Below the pieces are notes generated by a model. That model was not told the origin of the DNA. It was given only the letters and a program-made list of their open reading frames with translations, and did not search any database. Shown here piece after piece: positions 9,252 through 17,134 of a stretch of DNA of 64,000 nucleotides (within the stretch, counting starts at the first letter, position 1; each line of letters begins with the position of its first letter). This stretch comes from Pseudomonas frederiksbergensis (GTDB lineage Bacteria; Pseudomonadota; Gammaproteobacteria; Pseudomonadales; Pseudomonadaceae), in assembly GCF_017114915.1 (NCBI RefSeq), contig NZ_JAAUOE010000017.1, positions 43,520 through 107,519 of the forward strand, read 5' to 3'. The translations under genes and the position numbers were made by a program.

Positions 9252-10334
9252 ATGGCCAGGTCACATAACTTCAGCGCAGGCCCGACTGCGTTGCCGATGG
9301 AAGTACTTCGGCAAGCGCACGAGGAGTTTTTTGACTTCGCGGGTACAGGCATGTCGGTGATGGAAATCAGCCATCGTTCCGAGGTGTTCATGGAGGTTGC
9401 CTACCAGGCCGAACACGACCTGCGGGAAATTCTGCAGGTGCCCGGCGAGTACAAGGTGCTGTTCTTGCAAGGGGGCGCCTCACTGCAATTTGCCCAAGTG
9501 CCGATGAACCTGTTGGGGGATAAGCGCACGGCGGACTATCTGCATACCGGTCTCTGGTCAGGTAAGGCCATTGAGGCCGCCCGGCGCTACTGCGACGTTC
9601 GCATCGTCGCCAGCAGCAAGGCGTCTGGTTTTGATCGCATCCCCGAGGTGTCGGACTGGAACCTCAACTCGAACGCGGCTTACCTGCACTACACCGAGAA
9701 CGAAACCGTACACGGCGTGCAATTCGTCGAGGCGCCTGATGGCGTGGCGCCTTTGGTGTGCGACGCCTGTTCAAGCCTGCTTTCCAAGCCGATTGACGTG
9801 GCTAAACATGGCCTTGTGTATGCCGCCGCGCAAAAAAACATGGGAGTGGCCGGGCTGACGGTGGTCATCGTCGCCCCGGCGTTGCTGGATGCCGCGCAGA
9901 CGTTCACCCCCGACATACTCAACTACGCGCGCATCACCGACGCCCAGTCGATGCTCAACACCCCGGCGACCTTTCCTTGGTACCTCACCGGCCTGACGCT
10001 CAAATGGATAAAGCGCAGCGGCGGCCTCGACGCCCTTCACCGGCTTAACCAGGCCAAGGCCGAGTTGCTGTATCGCACCCTCGACGACAGTAATGGGTTT
10101 TACCGCAACAGCGTGCAAGCGCCGTTTCGTTCGATCAACAACGTGCCATTCGTGCTCGCCGATGCAGCGCTGGAAAAGACCTTTGTGCAACAGGCCGAAC
10201 AGGCCGGGCTCAACGGGCTAAAGGGGCACGCCTCGGTCGGCGGGATGCGAGCCAGTCTCTATAACGCGGTCACGCTGCAGGCAGTCGAGGTATTGACCGA
10301 CTTCATGAAGAATTTTGCCCGCGTGTATGGCTGA
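9252..10334 (+). CDS. serC: Phosphoserine aminotransferase paralogue
   Basis: 360 residues from ATG 9252, the usual SerC length. Visible motifs are NFSAGPTALP at the start, MSVMEISHRSEVF, FLQGGASLQFAQVP, the PLP-lysine loop AAQKNMGVAG, and a C-terminal GLKGHASVGGMRASLYN. SerC transaminates 3-phosphohydroxypyruvate with glutamate in serine synthesis and can also act in pyridoxine synthesis (PdxF). The sequence differs noticeably from the housekeeping pseudomonad SerC as I recall it, and it is not next to gyrA or pheA, so it is read as a second copy. It is the first gene of the cassette divergent from the MocR regulator. Confidence 0.9.
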   Translation: MARSHNFSAGPTALPMEVLRQAHEEFFDFAGTGMSVMEISHRSEVFMEVAYQAEHDLREILQVPGEYKVLFLQGGASLQFAQVPMNLLGDKRTADYLHTGLWSGKAIEAARRYCDVRIVASSKASGFDRIPEVSDWNLNSNAAYLHYTENETVHGVQFVEAPDGVAPLVCDACSSLLSKPIDVAKHGLVYAAAQKNMGVAGLTVVIVAPALLDAAQTFTPDILNYARITDAQSMLNTPATFPWYLTGLTLKWIKRSGGLDALHRLNQAKAELLYRTLDDSNGFYRNSVQAPFRSINNVPFVLADAALEKTFVQQAEQAGLNGLKGHASVGGMRASLYNAVTLQAVEVLTDFMKNFARVYG

Positions 10335-10481
10335 GGCAGGGATCGCTTTTCAGTCACAGCAAGCGGTCTGGTAAGTGGTCTGGCCTTCTACGAGAAAGTG
10401 TAGGGGCAAAACATGCCATTTCAGCCCTATAAATCCCCTCACCCGAGGCAAGCACCTCGTTTTGCAAGGAGCAAAGCAATC

Positions 10482-11732
10482 ATGTCTTCTTCAGCATCCC
10501 CATCGCCCCTGCGTTTACGCGACCTTCTGCATCCGACTATCGCCGGGCTGATTTCAGTCATCGTCAACTATGGCGGCACGTTTATCCTGGTTTTTCAGGC
10601 CGCCAAAGTCGCCGGGCTCAGCCCCGAGTTGACGGCGTCGTGGGTATGGTCGGTGTCAATTGGCGTGGGTATTACCGGGCTGTTTCTCAGTTGGGTGAGC
10701 CGTGAGCCGATCATTACTGCTTGGTCGACACCCGCCGCAGCCTTTTTGGTCGTCGCGCTGTCCACTACGCCCTACGCCGAGGCTGTAGGTGCATACATCA
10801 TTTCAGCCGCCGCCTTCGTGCTGCTGGGTTTGTCCGGCTGCTTCGAAAAAGTCATCCGCCTGATTCCGCCGGGTGTGGCTGCGGGCCTGCTGGCCGGTAT
10901 CTTGCTGCAGTTCGGTATTGGCGCGTTTGGTGGCATGAGTCTTGACCCAGTGTTGGTCGGGTTGCTGATTGCCGCTTACGTTGTGCTCAAGCGCTTTACC
11001 GCGCGCTACGCGGTGGTGGGCATTCTGGTGCTGGGGTTGGCGTTTCTTCTGACGCAGGGCCGTGTAGAACTGTCGGGGCTGGCGCTGCAATTCGCGGCAC
11101 CGGTATTCACCCCGCCTGAGTTTTCGATCAATGCGCTGCTCAGTGTGGCACTGCCGCTGTTCCTGATCACCCTCACTGGCCAGTACATGCCGGGCATGCT
11201 GGTGCTGCGCAACGATGGCTTCAGTACCAGCGCTAACCCTATCCTGACTGTCACAGGGCTGGGGTCCTTGCTGATGGCACCCTTCGGCTCCCACGCCTTC
11301 AACGTCGCGGCCATCACTGCGGCCATCTGCACCGGCAAGGAAGCCTCGGAGGATCCGTCCAAGCGCTGGATCGCCGGGGTTGCCGCGGGGTTGTTCTACA
11401 TCCTCGTAGGTATTTTCGGGGTGACCCTCGCCGCAGTGTTCATGGCGTTCCCGCCCACCTTCATAACGACGCTGGCCGGGCTGGCCCTGCTCGGTACTAT
11501 CGGCACCAGCCTGGCCAGCGCCATGGCTGACGTCAAAACCCGCGAAGCCTCGCTGATCACCTTTCTGGCGTCCGCCGCAAACATCACCCTGCTGGGGATC
11601 GGTGGGGCGTTCTGGGGATTGCTGATCGGTCTGGCGGCCTACGCCTTACTCAATGGGCGCTTGCCGCGTCGCGAGGCGGTGGTCATTCCTGCTGCCGACG
11701 CTGTTGTGACGACCAAAGGAGCTACCCACTGA
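10482..11732 (+). CDS. BenE family transporter (benzoate/H+ symporter-like)
   Basis: 416 residues from ATG 10482, supported by AAGGAG at 10466-10471; the frame is open to an ATG at 10413 without a clear site. About eleven to twelve transmembrane segments. BenE hallmarks include IVNYGGTFILVFQAAKVAGL near the N-terminus, ITAWSTPAAAFLV, LTGQYMPGMLVLRNDGF, and FGSHAFNVAAITAAICTG. Characterised members take up benzoate with protons. In this setting the cargo could be a different weak acid, an amino-acid analogue or a vitamer; that is speculation. Its stop overlaps the next start (TGATG). Confidence 0.88.
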   Translation: MSSSASPSPLRLRDLLHPTIAGLISVIVNYGGTFILVFQAAKVAGLSPELTASWVWSVSIGVGITGLFLSWVSREPIITAWSTPAAAFLVVALSTTPYAEAVGAYIISAAAFVLLGLSGCFEKVIRLIPPGVAAGLLAGILLQFGIGAFGGMSLDPVLVGLLIAAYVVLKRFTARYAVVGILVLGLAFLLTQGRVELSGLALQFAAPVFTPPEFSINALLSVALPLFLITLTGQYMPGMLVLRNDGFSTSANPILTVTGLGSLLMAPFGSHAFNVAAITAAICTGKEASEDPSKRWIAGVAAGLFYILVGIFGVTLAAVFMAFPPTFITTLAGLALLGTIGTSLASAMADVKTREASLITFLASAANITLLGIGGAFWGLLIGLAAYALLNGRLPRREAVVIPAADAVVTTKGATH

Positions 11733-12547
11733 TGCTCTCTCAACTGGAAGAAACCATCACCCTGCACGATCGACATGGCCGTTACCCACAGGCCACCAGC
11801 GTCGAGGACTTTCGCCGCAACCTGGCAGCCGTGCAGCAGCGAATTGCTAACGCCTGTCAGCGGGTTGGACGTGATCCGGCGAGTGTGCGCCTGCTGCCGG
11901 TCAGCAAAACCTTTGACGAAGCTCATCTGCGTCTGGCCTACGCCGCCGGCTGCCGGCTACTGGGTGAGAACAAAGTGCAGGAAGCGCAGCGCAAATCGCA
12001 GGCCATGGCCGATCTGGCCGACTTGCAATGGTCGGTTATTGGCCACTTGCAAACCAACAAGGCCAAGCAGGTGGCGCGTTTTGCCAGTGAGTTTCAGGCG
12101 CTGGACAGCTTGCGAGTGGCCGAGGCCCTGGATCGTCGCCTGCACATCGAGGGGCGCCAGCTGGATGTGTTCGTTCAGGTCAATACCTGCGGCGAAGCCA
12201 GCAAATACGGCTTGGCGCCCGAAGCCGTCGCGGACTTTTTGTACGCCCTGCCGGCGTTCTCGGCGTTACGGGTGCGTGGGTTGATGACACTGGCGCTGTT
12301 TTCGGCCGATGTGGTCCGTGTTCGCCCTTGCTTTGTACGGCTGCGCGAACTGCGCGAGCGTTTGCGCCAACACGCCCCGGCGGGCGTCGGGCTGGAGGAA
12401 CTGTCCATGGGCATGTCCGGTGATTTCGAAGTCGCCATTGAAGAGGGGGCCACTGTGGTGCGTGTCGGTCAGGCCATCTTCGGCGCGCGTGCCATGCCGG
12501 ATGCCTATTACTGGCCGACCGCGGATGCCCGTCCGAGTGATGAGTAG
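11732..12547 (+). CDS. YggS/PLPBP family pyridoxal phosphate homeostasis protein, extended form
   Basis: 271 residues, against about 230 for a typical YggS; the extra length is an N-terminal segment (about 25 residues before the usual start) and a short C-terminal tail. The core carries the PLP lysine in LLPVSKTF, LLGENKVQEAQ, WSVIGHLQTNKAKQVA, and LSMGMSGDFEVAIEEGATVV, RVGQAIFG. Family members bind PLP without catalysis, store or deliver it, and affect amino-acid homeostasis. Translational coupling to the BenE gene (overlapping TGATG) and position among three PLP enzymes support a PLP supply role for this cassette. Pseudomonads normally keep a separate yggS by pilT. Confidence 0.9.
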   Translation: MLSQLEETITLHDRHGRYPQATSVEDFRRNLAAVQQRIANACQRVGRDPASVRLLPVSKTFDEAHLRLAYAAGCRLLGENKVQEAQRKSQAMADLADLQWSVIGHLQTNKAKQVARFASEFQALDSLRVAEALDRRLHIEGRQLDVFVQVNTCGEASKYGLAPEAVADFLYALPAFSALRVRGLMTLALFSADVVRVRPCFVRLRELRERLRQHAPAGVGLEELSMGMSGDFEVAIEEGATVVRVGQAIFGARAMPDAYYWPTADARPSDE

Positions 12548-12600
12548 TCGCCGCTGATACCCCCTAAACATCTTGATCCAGCTCTACAGGAAGCCATCCG

Positions 12601-13773
12601 ATGTCCTCTGCACCCCCGTACCTCATGCACAACTATGCTCGCCAGCCGGTCTCCTTCAGTCGAGGCCAAGGGGCATCTCTGTGGGACATGCACGGGGTCG
12701 AATACCTGGACGCAATCGCCGGTGTGGCGGTGACCAGTCTCGGGCATGCCAACCCCGAAATTGCCGCCGCCATTGCCGAGCAAGCGAGCCAGTTACTGCA
12801 CACCACCAACATGTTTCGCATCGAACGGCAGGAGCAGTTGAGTGAGCGCTTGTGCGTCTTGTCCGGCATGCAACGCGCCTTTTTTTGCAACTCGGGGGCT
12901 GAAGCCAACGAAGCGGCGCTCAAGTTGGCCCGGCTGCACGCCAACACCAGGCACGTGGCACAGCCACAAGTGCTAGTGATGGAAAACAGCTTTCACGGTC
13001 GCACCCTGGCCACCCTCGCGGCCACCGGGAACCCGGCCGTGCAGCGTGGCTTTGAGCCTTTGATGCCAGGCTTTCTACGGGTGCCTTACGACAACATCGA
13101 GGCGATCCGCGAGGTGGCGGCGCAATCACCCAACATCGTCGCGGTACTGGTCGAACCCGTGCAGGGTGAGGGCGGTGTGCATGCCGCATCCACCCGTTAT
13201 TTGCAGGCCCTGCGGCAACTGTGCGACGAGCACGATTGGCTGATGATGGTCGATGAGGTGCAAACCGGGATGGGTCGTACCGGCGCCTGGTTTGGCTTCC
13301 AGCACGCGGGGATAGTGCCGGATGTCATCACGCTGGCCAAGGCACTGGGCAATGGTTTTCCCATTGGCGCATGCCTGGCTCGGGGCAAGGCCGCTGAACT
13401 GTTTTCCCCGGGCCATCATGCCTCCACTTTCGGCGGTAACCCCCTGGCCTGCCGCGTGGGATGCACGGTGCTCGACATCATGGAGCGCGATCACATCCCG
13501 CAGCGCGCAGCCACATCTGGCCGTCGGCTGCTGGCTGCGCTGCAGGAGGCGCTGGGCAATCACCGCGAGGTCGTTTCCATTCGCGGCCTGGGCCTGATGG
13601 TCGGTATCGAACTGAACCGTCAGTGTGCCGAACTAGTCGGCCGGGCGCGGGATGAACAACGCCTGCTGATAACGGTGACTCGTGGCACCACCGTCCGATT
13701 GCTACCGCCGTTGATCTGTGAGGACTCGCAGATCGACGACATCGCAGCGCGTGTTACTCGGCTCTTCTCGTAA
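12601..13773 (+). CDS. Class III aminotransferase, acetylornithine/succinyl-DAP aminotransferase-like
   Basis: 390 residues, the usual length for ArgD-type enzymes. Motifs seen: LWDMHGVEYLDAIAGVAV, FFCNSGAEANEAALKLAR, ENSFHGRTLATLAATGN, VEPVQGEGGVHAAS, MMVDEVQTGMGRTG, and the PLP lysine in ITLAKALGNGFPIGA. The family moves the terminal amino group of N-acetylornithine, succinyl-diaminopimelate, GABA or similar. The local substrate is unknown, so no symbol is given. It follows the yggS-like gene by 53 bases and precedes glyA by 33. Confidence 0.85.
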   Translation: MSSAPPYLMHNYARQPVSFSRGQGASLWDMHGVEYLDAIAGVAVTSLGHANPEIAAAIAEQASQLLHTTNMFRIERQEQLSERLCVLSGMQRAFFCNSGAEANEAALKLARLHANTRHVAQPQVLVMENSFHGRTLATLAATGNPAVQRGFEPLMPGFLRVPYDNIEAIREVAAQSPNIVAVLVEPVQGEGGVHAASTRYLQALRQLCDEHDWLMMVDEVQTGMGRTGAWFGFQHAGIVPDVITLAKALGNGFPIGACLARGKAAELFSPGHHASTFGGNPLACRVGCTVLDIMERDHIPQRAATSGRRLLAALQEALGNHREVVSIRGLGLMVGIELNRQCAELVGRARDEQRLLITVTRGTTVRLLPPLICEDSQIDDIAARVTRLFS

Positions 13774-13806
13774 CCGGCTTACTTTCCCAACCAAGGACCC
13801 CTTCAT

Positions 13807-15072
13807 ATGTACGACTCAACGCTGACCCTTAAAGCATTCGACGCCGAGCTGTGTGAGGCGATTCATAACGAAGAACATCGTCAGGAAGACCACGTCGAAC
13901 TGATCGCTTCCGAAAACTACGCCAGCCCTCTGGTCATGAAAATCCAGAGCACCGTGCTCACCAACAAATACGCCGAAGGCTACCCAGGCAAGCGCTACTA
14001 CAGCGGCTGCGAGTATGTCGATGTGGCCGAGCGCTTGGCCATCGAGCGGGTCAAGACCTTGTTCAACTGTGACTATGCCAACGTGCAGCCACATGCGGGT
14101 GCCCAGGCGAACGCCGCGGTATTCCTGGCATTGATCAATCCCGGCGACACGGTGATGGGCATGAACCTGGCCCAAGGTGGTCACCTGACCCACGGTAACC
14201 CTTCAAACTTCTCGGGCCGTCATTACAAGATCGTTCCTTATGGCCTTGACCCGGAGACGGGCTTTCTCGACTACGACGAGATGGAGCGTATTGCCCTGGA
14301 AACTCGACCGAAGATGCTGATCGGTGGTTTTTCTGCCTACTCCCGGTACAAAGACTGGGCGCGCATGCGGGCCATTGCCGACAAGGTCGGGGCTATTTTC
14401 TGGGTCGACATGGCCCACGTCGCAGGCCTGGTCGCCGCTGGCGAATACCCGGACCCATTGCCACACGCCCATGTGGTCACCAGCACCACACACAAGACCC
14501 TGCGGGGCCCACGGGGTGGCTTGATTTTGTCCAAGGGGCAAGATGAAGCATTCTACAAAAAGCTCGATTCTGCGGTATTCCCAGGTGTCCAGGGCGGCCC
14601 ATTGATGCACCAGATCGCCGCCAAGGCCGTCGCTTTCAAGGAAGCACTGAGGCCCGAGTTCAAAATCTATCAGACACAGGTGGTGATCAACGCCCGGGCC
14701 ATGGCGGCCGTGCTGCAAGAGCGGGGTTACAAGATCGTCTCCGGTGGCACCGATAACCACATGATGCTAATCGACCTGTCCGACAGGCCCTATACCGGCA
14801 AGGACGCCGATGCGGCCCTGAGCAATGCCTACATCACGGCTAACAAGAACTCGGTGCCCAACGACCCGCGCTCACCGTTCGTGACTTCCGGGCTGCGCAT
14901 CGGTACCCCGGCCATCACCACCCGTGGTTTCGGCGTGATCGAATGTGAACAATTGGCGGGCTGGTTGTGCGACGTACTGGACGCCCTGGAAAACGGCGAC
15001 AGCGAGAGGGTCGGGCACCACGTGCGCGAACAGGTGGTGGAGCTCTGCCGCCGTCATCCTGTCTACCGTTAA
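13807..15072 (+). CDS. glyA: Serine hydroxymethyltransferase paralogue
   Basis: 421 residues, normal for bacterial SHMT. Motifs: [54 protein letters not shown], and the PLP lysine in [15 protein letters not shown]. The enzyme interconverts serine and glycine with tetrahydrofolate. Pseudomonads commonly carry more than one glyA; this one closes the PLP-enzyme cassette and abuts the 3' end of comM on the other strand, 110 bases away. With serC it could supply serine, glycine and one-carbon units, or act as an inhibitor-resistant spare (inference). Confidence 0.92.
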   Translation: MYDSTLTLKAFDAELCEAIHNEEHRQEDHVELIASENYASPLVMKIQSTVLTNKYAEGYPGKRYYSGCEYVDVAERLAIERVKTLFNCDYANVQPHAGAQANAAVFLALINPGDTVMGMNLAQGGHLTHGNPSNFSGRHYKIVPYGLDPETGFLDYDEMERIALETRPKMLIGGFSAYSRYKDWARMRAIADKVGAIFWVDMAHVAGLVAAGEYPDPLPHAHVVTSTTHKTLRGPRGGLILSKGQDEAFYKKLDSAVFPGVQGGPLMHQIAAKAVAFKEALRPEFKIYQTQVVINARAMAAVLQERGYKIVSGGTDNHMMLIDLSDRPYTGKDADAALSNAYITANKNSVPNDPRSPFVTSGLRIGTPAITTRGFGVIECEQLAGWLCDVLDALENGDSERVGHHVREQVVELCRRHPVYR

Positions 15073-15122
15073 CCCTGTTACTCCAGGCTATTACCAGGCT
15101 GATGTCATCATCGGGCGTAAAA

Positions 15123-15146
15123 CCAGGCGCGCGGCAAGGCGCCTGG
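15123..15146. terminator. Hairpin between glyA and comM
   Basis: Arms CCAGGCGC and GCGCCTGG with an eight-base loop, between two converging genes. No T-run on either side, so termination by this hairpin alone is doubtful. Confidence 0.35.
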
Positions 15147-15182
15147 ACGAATGGGTGCATCCGATGCCAACCTGTTGCGTCT

Positions 15183-16676
15183 CTAGCTGGGTGCTGATGG
15201 CCGATATTGCAGTGCTTCGGCTACGTGGCTGCGACCGATAGCGTCTACTTGTTCCAGATCCGCCAGGGTACGGGCGACTTTCAGTAGACGGTGAGCGGCA
15301 CGAAGCGAAAGGGTTAGTCGCTCGCAGGCGCTTTCCAGCCAGCCTTCATCTGCTTTGGACAGCGCGCAATGCTGACGCAGCCCTGGCAGGTCGAGAAAGG
15401 CGTTGGCGCAGCCCTGGCGTTGTTGCTGGCGCTCCCTGGCCTGGGCGACCAGGGCAGAAGCGCTGGCTGTGTCGTCACCGGTTTTGATCGGGTTCAGCGC
15501 CGTGCTTTCCCGGGCTACGGTTAGATGCAGGTCGATGCGGTCCAGCAAGGGCCCGGACAATTTGTTGCGATAGCGCTGCACCATGTCCGGTGTACAGGAA
15601 CAACGGCCGCTCGGTTCTCCAAGATATCCACAGGGGCAGGGATTCATCGCGGCGACCAGTTGAAAGCGCGCCGGGAAGCGTACGCGGTCCTTGGCGCGGG
15701 AAATCACGATATGGCCGGATTCCAGTGGCTCCCTCAGTACCTCCAATACCTTGCGATCAAATTCCGGCAGTTCATCGAGGAACAGCACACCATGGTGGGC
15801 GAGGGTGATTTCGCCGGGTTGCGGTTTCGAGCCGCCGCCCACCAGCGCCGGGCCTGAAGCGGAGTGGTGTGGCTGCCGGAAAGGGCGCTGCGGCCAATGA
15901 CTCAATGGCACACAACTGGCGACCGATTGAATCGCCGCGACTTCCAGTGCTTCGCTCTCGGCCAATGGCGGTAACAGCCCCGGCAGACGACTCGCCAACA
16001 ACGTTTTTCCCGTCCCCGGCGGACCGCTGAACAGCAGGTTATGAGCCCCCGCCGCCGCAATCAGCAACGCGCGTTTGGCCGCAAGCTGACCTTGTACTTC
16101 ATTCAAGTCGGGATAGGGTTTGCTGGCGTAGAGCAAACCGTTGGAAGCGTAGGGTTCAATGGGCGTGTGGCCATTGAAATGCGCGACTGCCTCCAGCAAA
16201 TGATCCACCGCGATCACTTTCAACCCCGAGGCCAGGCAGGCCTCCTCGGCATTCGCCCGCGGCACCACCAGCGTGCGCCCGGCTTTGCGCGCCGCCAGCG
16301 CCGCCGGCAACACACCGCGAACCGCCCGCACCGCGCCCGACAACGCCAACTCTCCCAGACACTCCACGTCGTCCAGCGTCAACGTCGGCACCTGCACGCT
16401 GGCTGACAGAATGCCCAAGGCAATCGCCAGATCGAACCGTCCGCCGTCCTTCGGTAAATCCGCCGGGGCGAGATTCAAGGTGATGCGCCGCGCCGGAAAT
16501 TGCAGACCCGAATTGATGATCGCGCTACGCACCCGGTCCTTGCTTTCCTTCACCGCCGCCTCGGGCAGCCCGACCATGGTCAGCGAAGGCAAGCCGTTGG
16601 CCAGATGCACTTCTACGGTGACGGCGGGCGCATCCACACCAATCTGGGCGCGGCTGTGGACGATGGATAGGGACAT
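15183..16676 (-). CDS. comM: ComM/YifB family AAA+ ATPase (Mg chelatase-like), intact copy
   Basis: 497 residues. The N-terminal Lon-like domain opens with SLSIVHSRAQIGVDAPAVTV and ITLNLAPADLPKDGGRFDLA. The AAA+ core follows with Walker A GPPGTGKTLLASRLPG near 217, VLFLDELPEF, and AAMNPCPCGYLG near 340. A Mg-chelatase C-terminal domain ends in RTLADLEQVDAIG. ComM is a helicase that promotes branch migration when transformed DNA integrates. This copy is complete, but fragments of a second comM lie about 7.6 kb to its 3' side and 3.3 kb to its 5' side. Its terminal residues differ from those fragments, so its ends may have arrived with the flanking cargo. Confidence 0.95.
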   Translation of the reverse strand: MSLSIVHSRAQIGVDAPAVTVEVHLANGLPSLTMVGLPEAAVKESKDRVRSAIINSGLQFPARRITLNLAPADLPKDGGRFDLAIALGILSASVQVPTLTLDDVECLGELALSGAVRAVRGVLPAALAARKAGRTLVVPRANAEEACLASGLKVIAVDHLLEAVAHFNGHTPIEPYASNGLLYASKPYPDLNEVQGQLAAKRALLIAAAGAHNLLFSGPPGTGKTLLASRLPGLLPPLAESEALEVAAIQSVASCVPLSHWPQRPFRQPHHSASGPALVGGGSKPQPGEITLAHHGVLFLDELPEFDRKVLEVLREPLESGHIVISRAKDRVRFPARFQLVAAMNPCPCGYLGEPSGRCSCTPDMVQRYRNKLSGPLLDRIDLHLTVARESTALNPIKTGDDTASASALVAQARERQQQRQGCANAFLDLPGLRQHCALSKADEGWLESACERLTLSLRAAHRLLKVARTLADLEQVDAIGRSHVAEALQYRPSAPS

Positions 16677-17025
16677 GGTCGTTCCTTGAGCTGACGGGGA
16701 ACCGCTTCCTGCGGTTTTTGAAGGGTAGCCGGGGAGTGAGGGTTTAGCGTGGCGGCAAGGGAAGGAAACTTTCGCAGGATGTTGCGAGTGTCGTTGTTGC
16801 GATCAAGCATAGGCGAGGGTGAGTATGGATGTAATTAGTTGCGGGATGATGTTTTTGTAGGACCTTGCCGAGACCCACCGCCGTCGGGATGGAATACATG
16901 GTTAATGACCATCTTCGATCTGGTTGAGCAGCAGGGAATTGAGATCAAGCAAAAATTGCTTGGATCGGCATTGAGTAAACCTGCTGGCGTTCTACATCTC
17001 GCCCGTCCTCGTCTGGTCGAAAGCA
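16677..17025. other. Intergenic region upstream of comM, no gene seen
   Basis: About 350 bases. The first 130 or so (16677-16860) hold the comM leader, which recurs in diverged form at 20045-20230. The remainder shows no convincing reading frame or RNA. Confidence 0.6.
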
Positions 17026-17078
17026 ATTGTCGCGACAATCAGGGGCGGGTAAAAAAGCTGGTCAACCCTTGCTATGAT
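17026..17078 (+). promoter_or_regulatory. Candidate trlF promoter with 14-base palindrome
   Basis: An extended -10 element TGCTATGAT ends at 17078. No good -35 hexamer is present, as often with extended -10 promoters. A perfect palindrome ATTGTCGCGACAAT at 17026-17039 sits where a repressor could block or an activator could contact polymerase. The TTG start of the ATPase lies 57 bases downstream of the -10. Confidence 0.45.
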
Positions 17079-17134
17079 TCCGGACGTCTTCATCTACGGT
17101 TTGCTGGGCTAACTTTAAGCTTTGGGAGCAAGGA

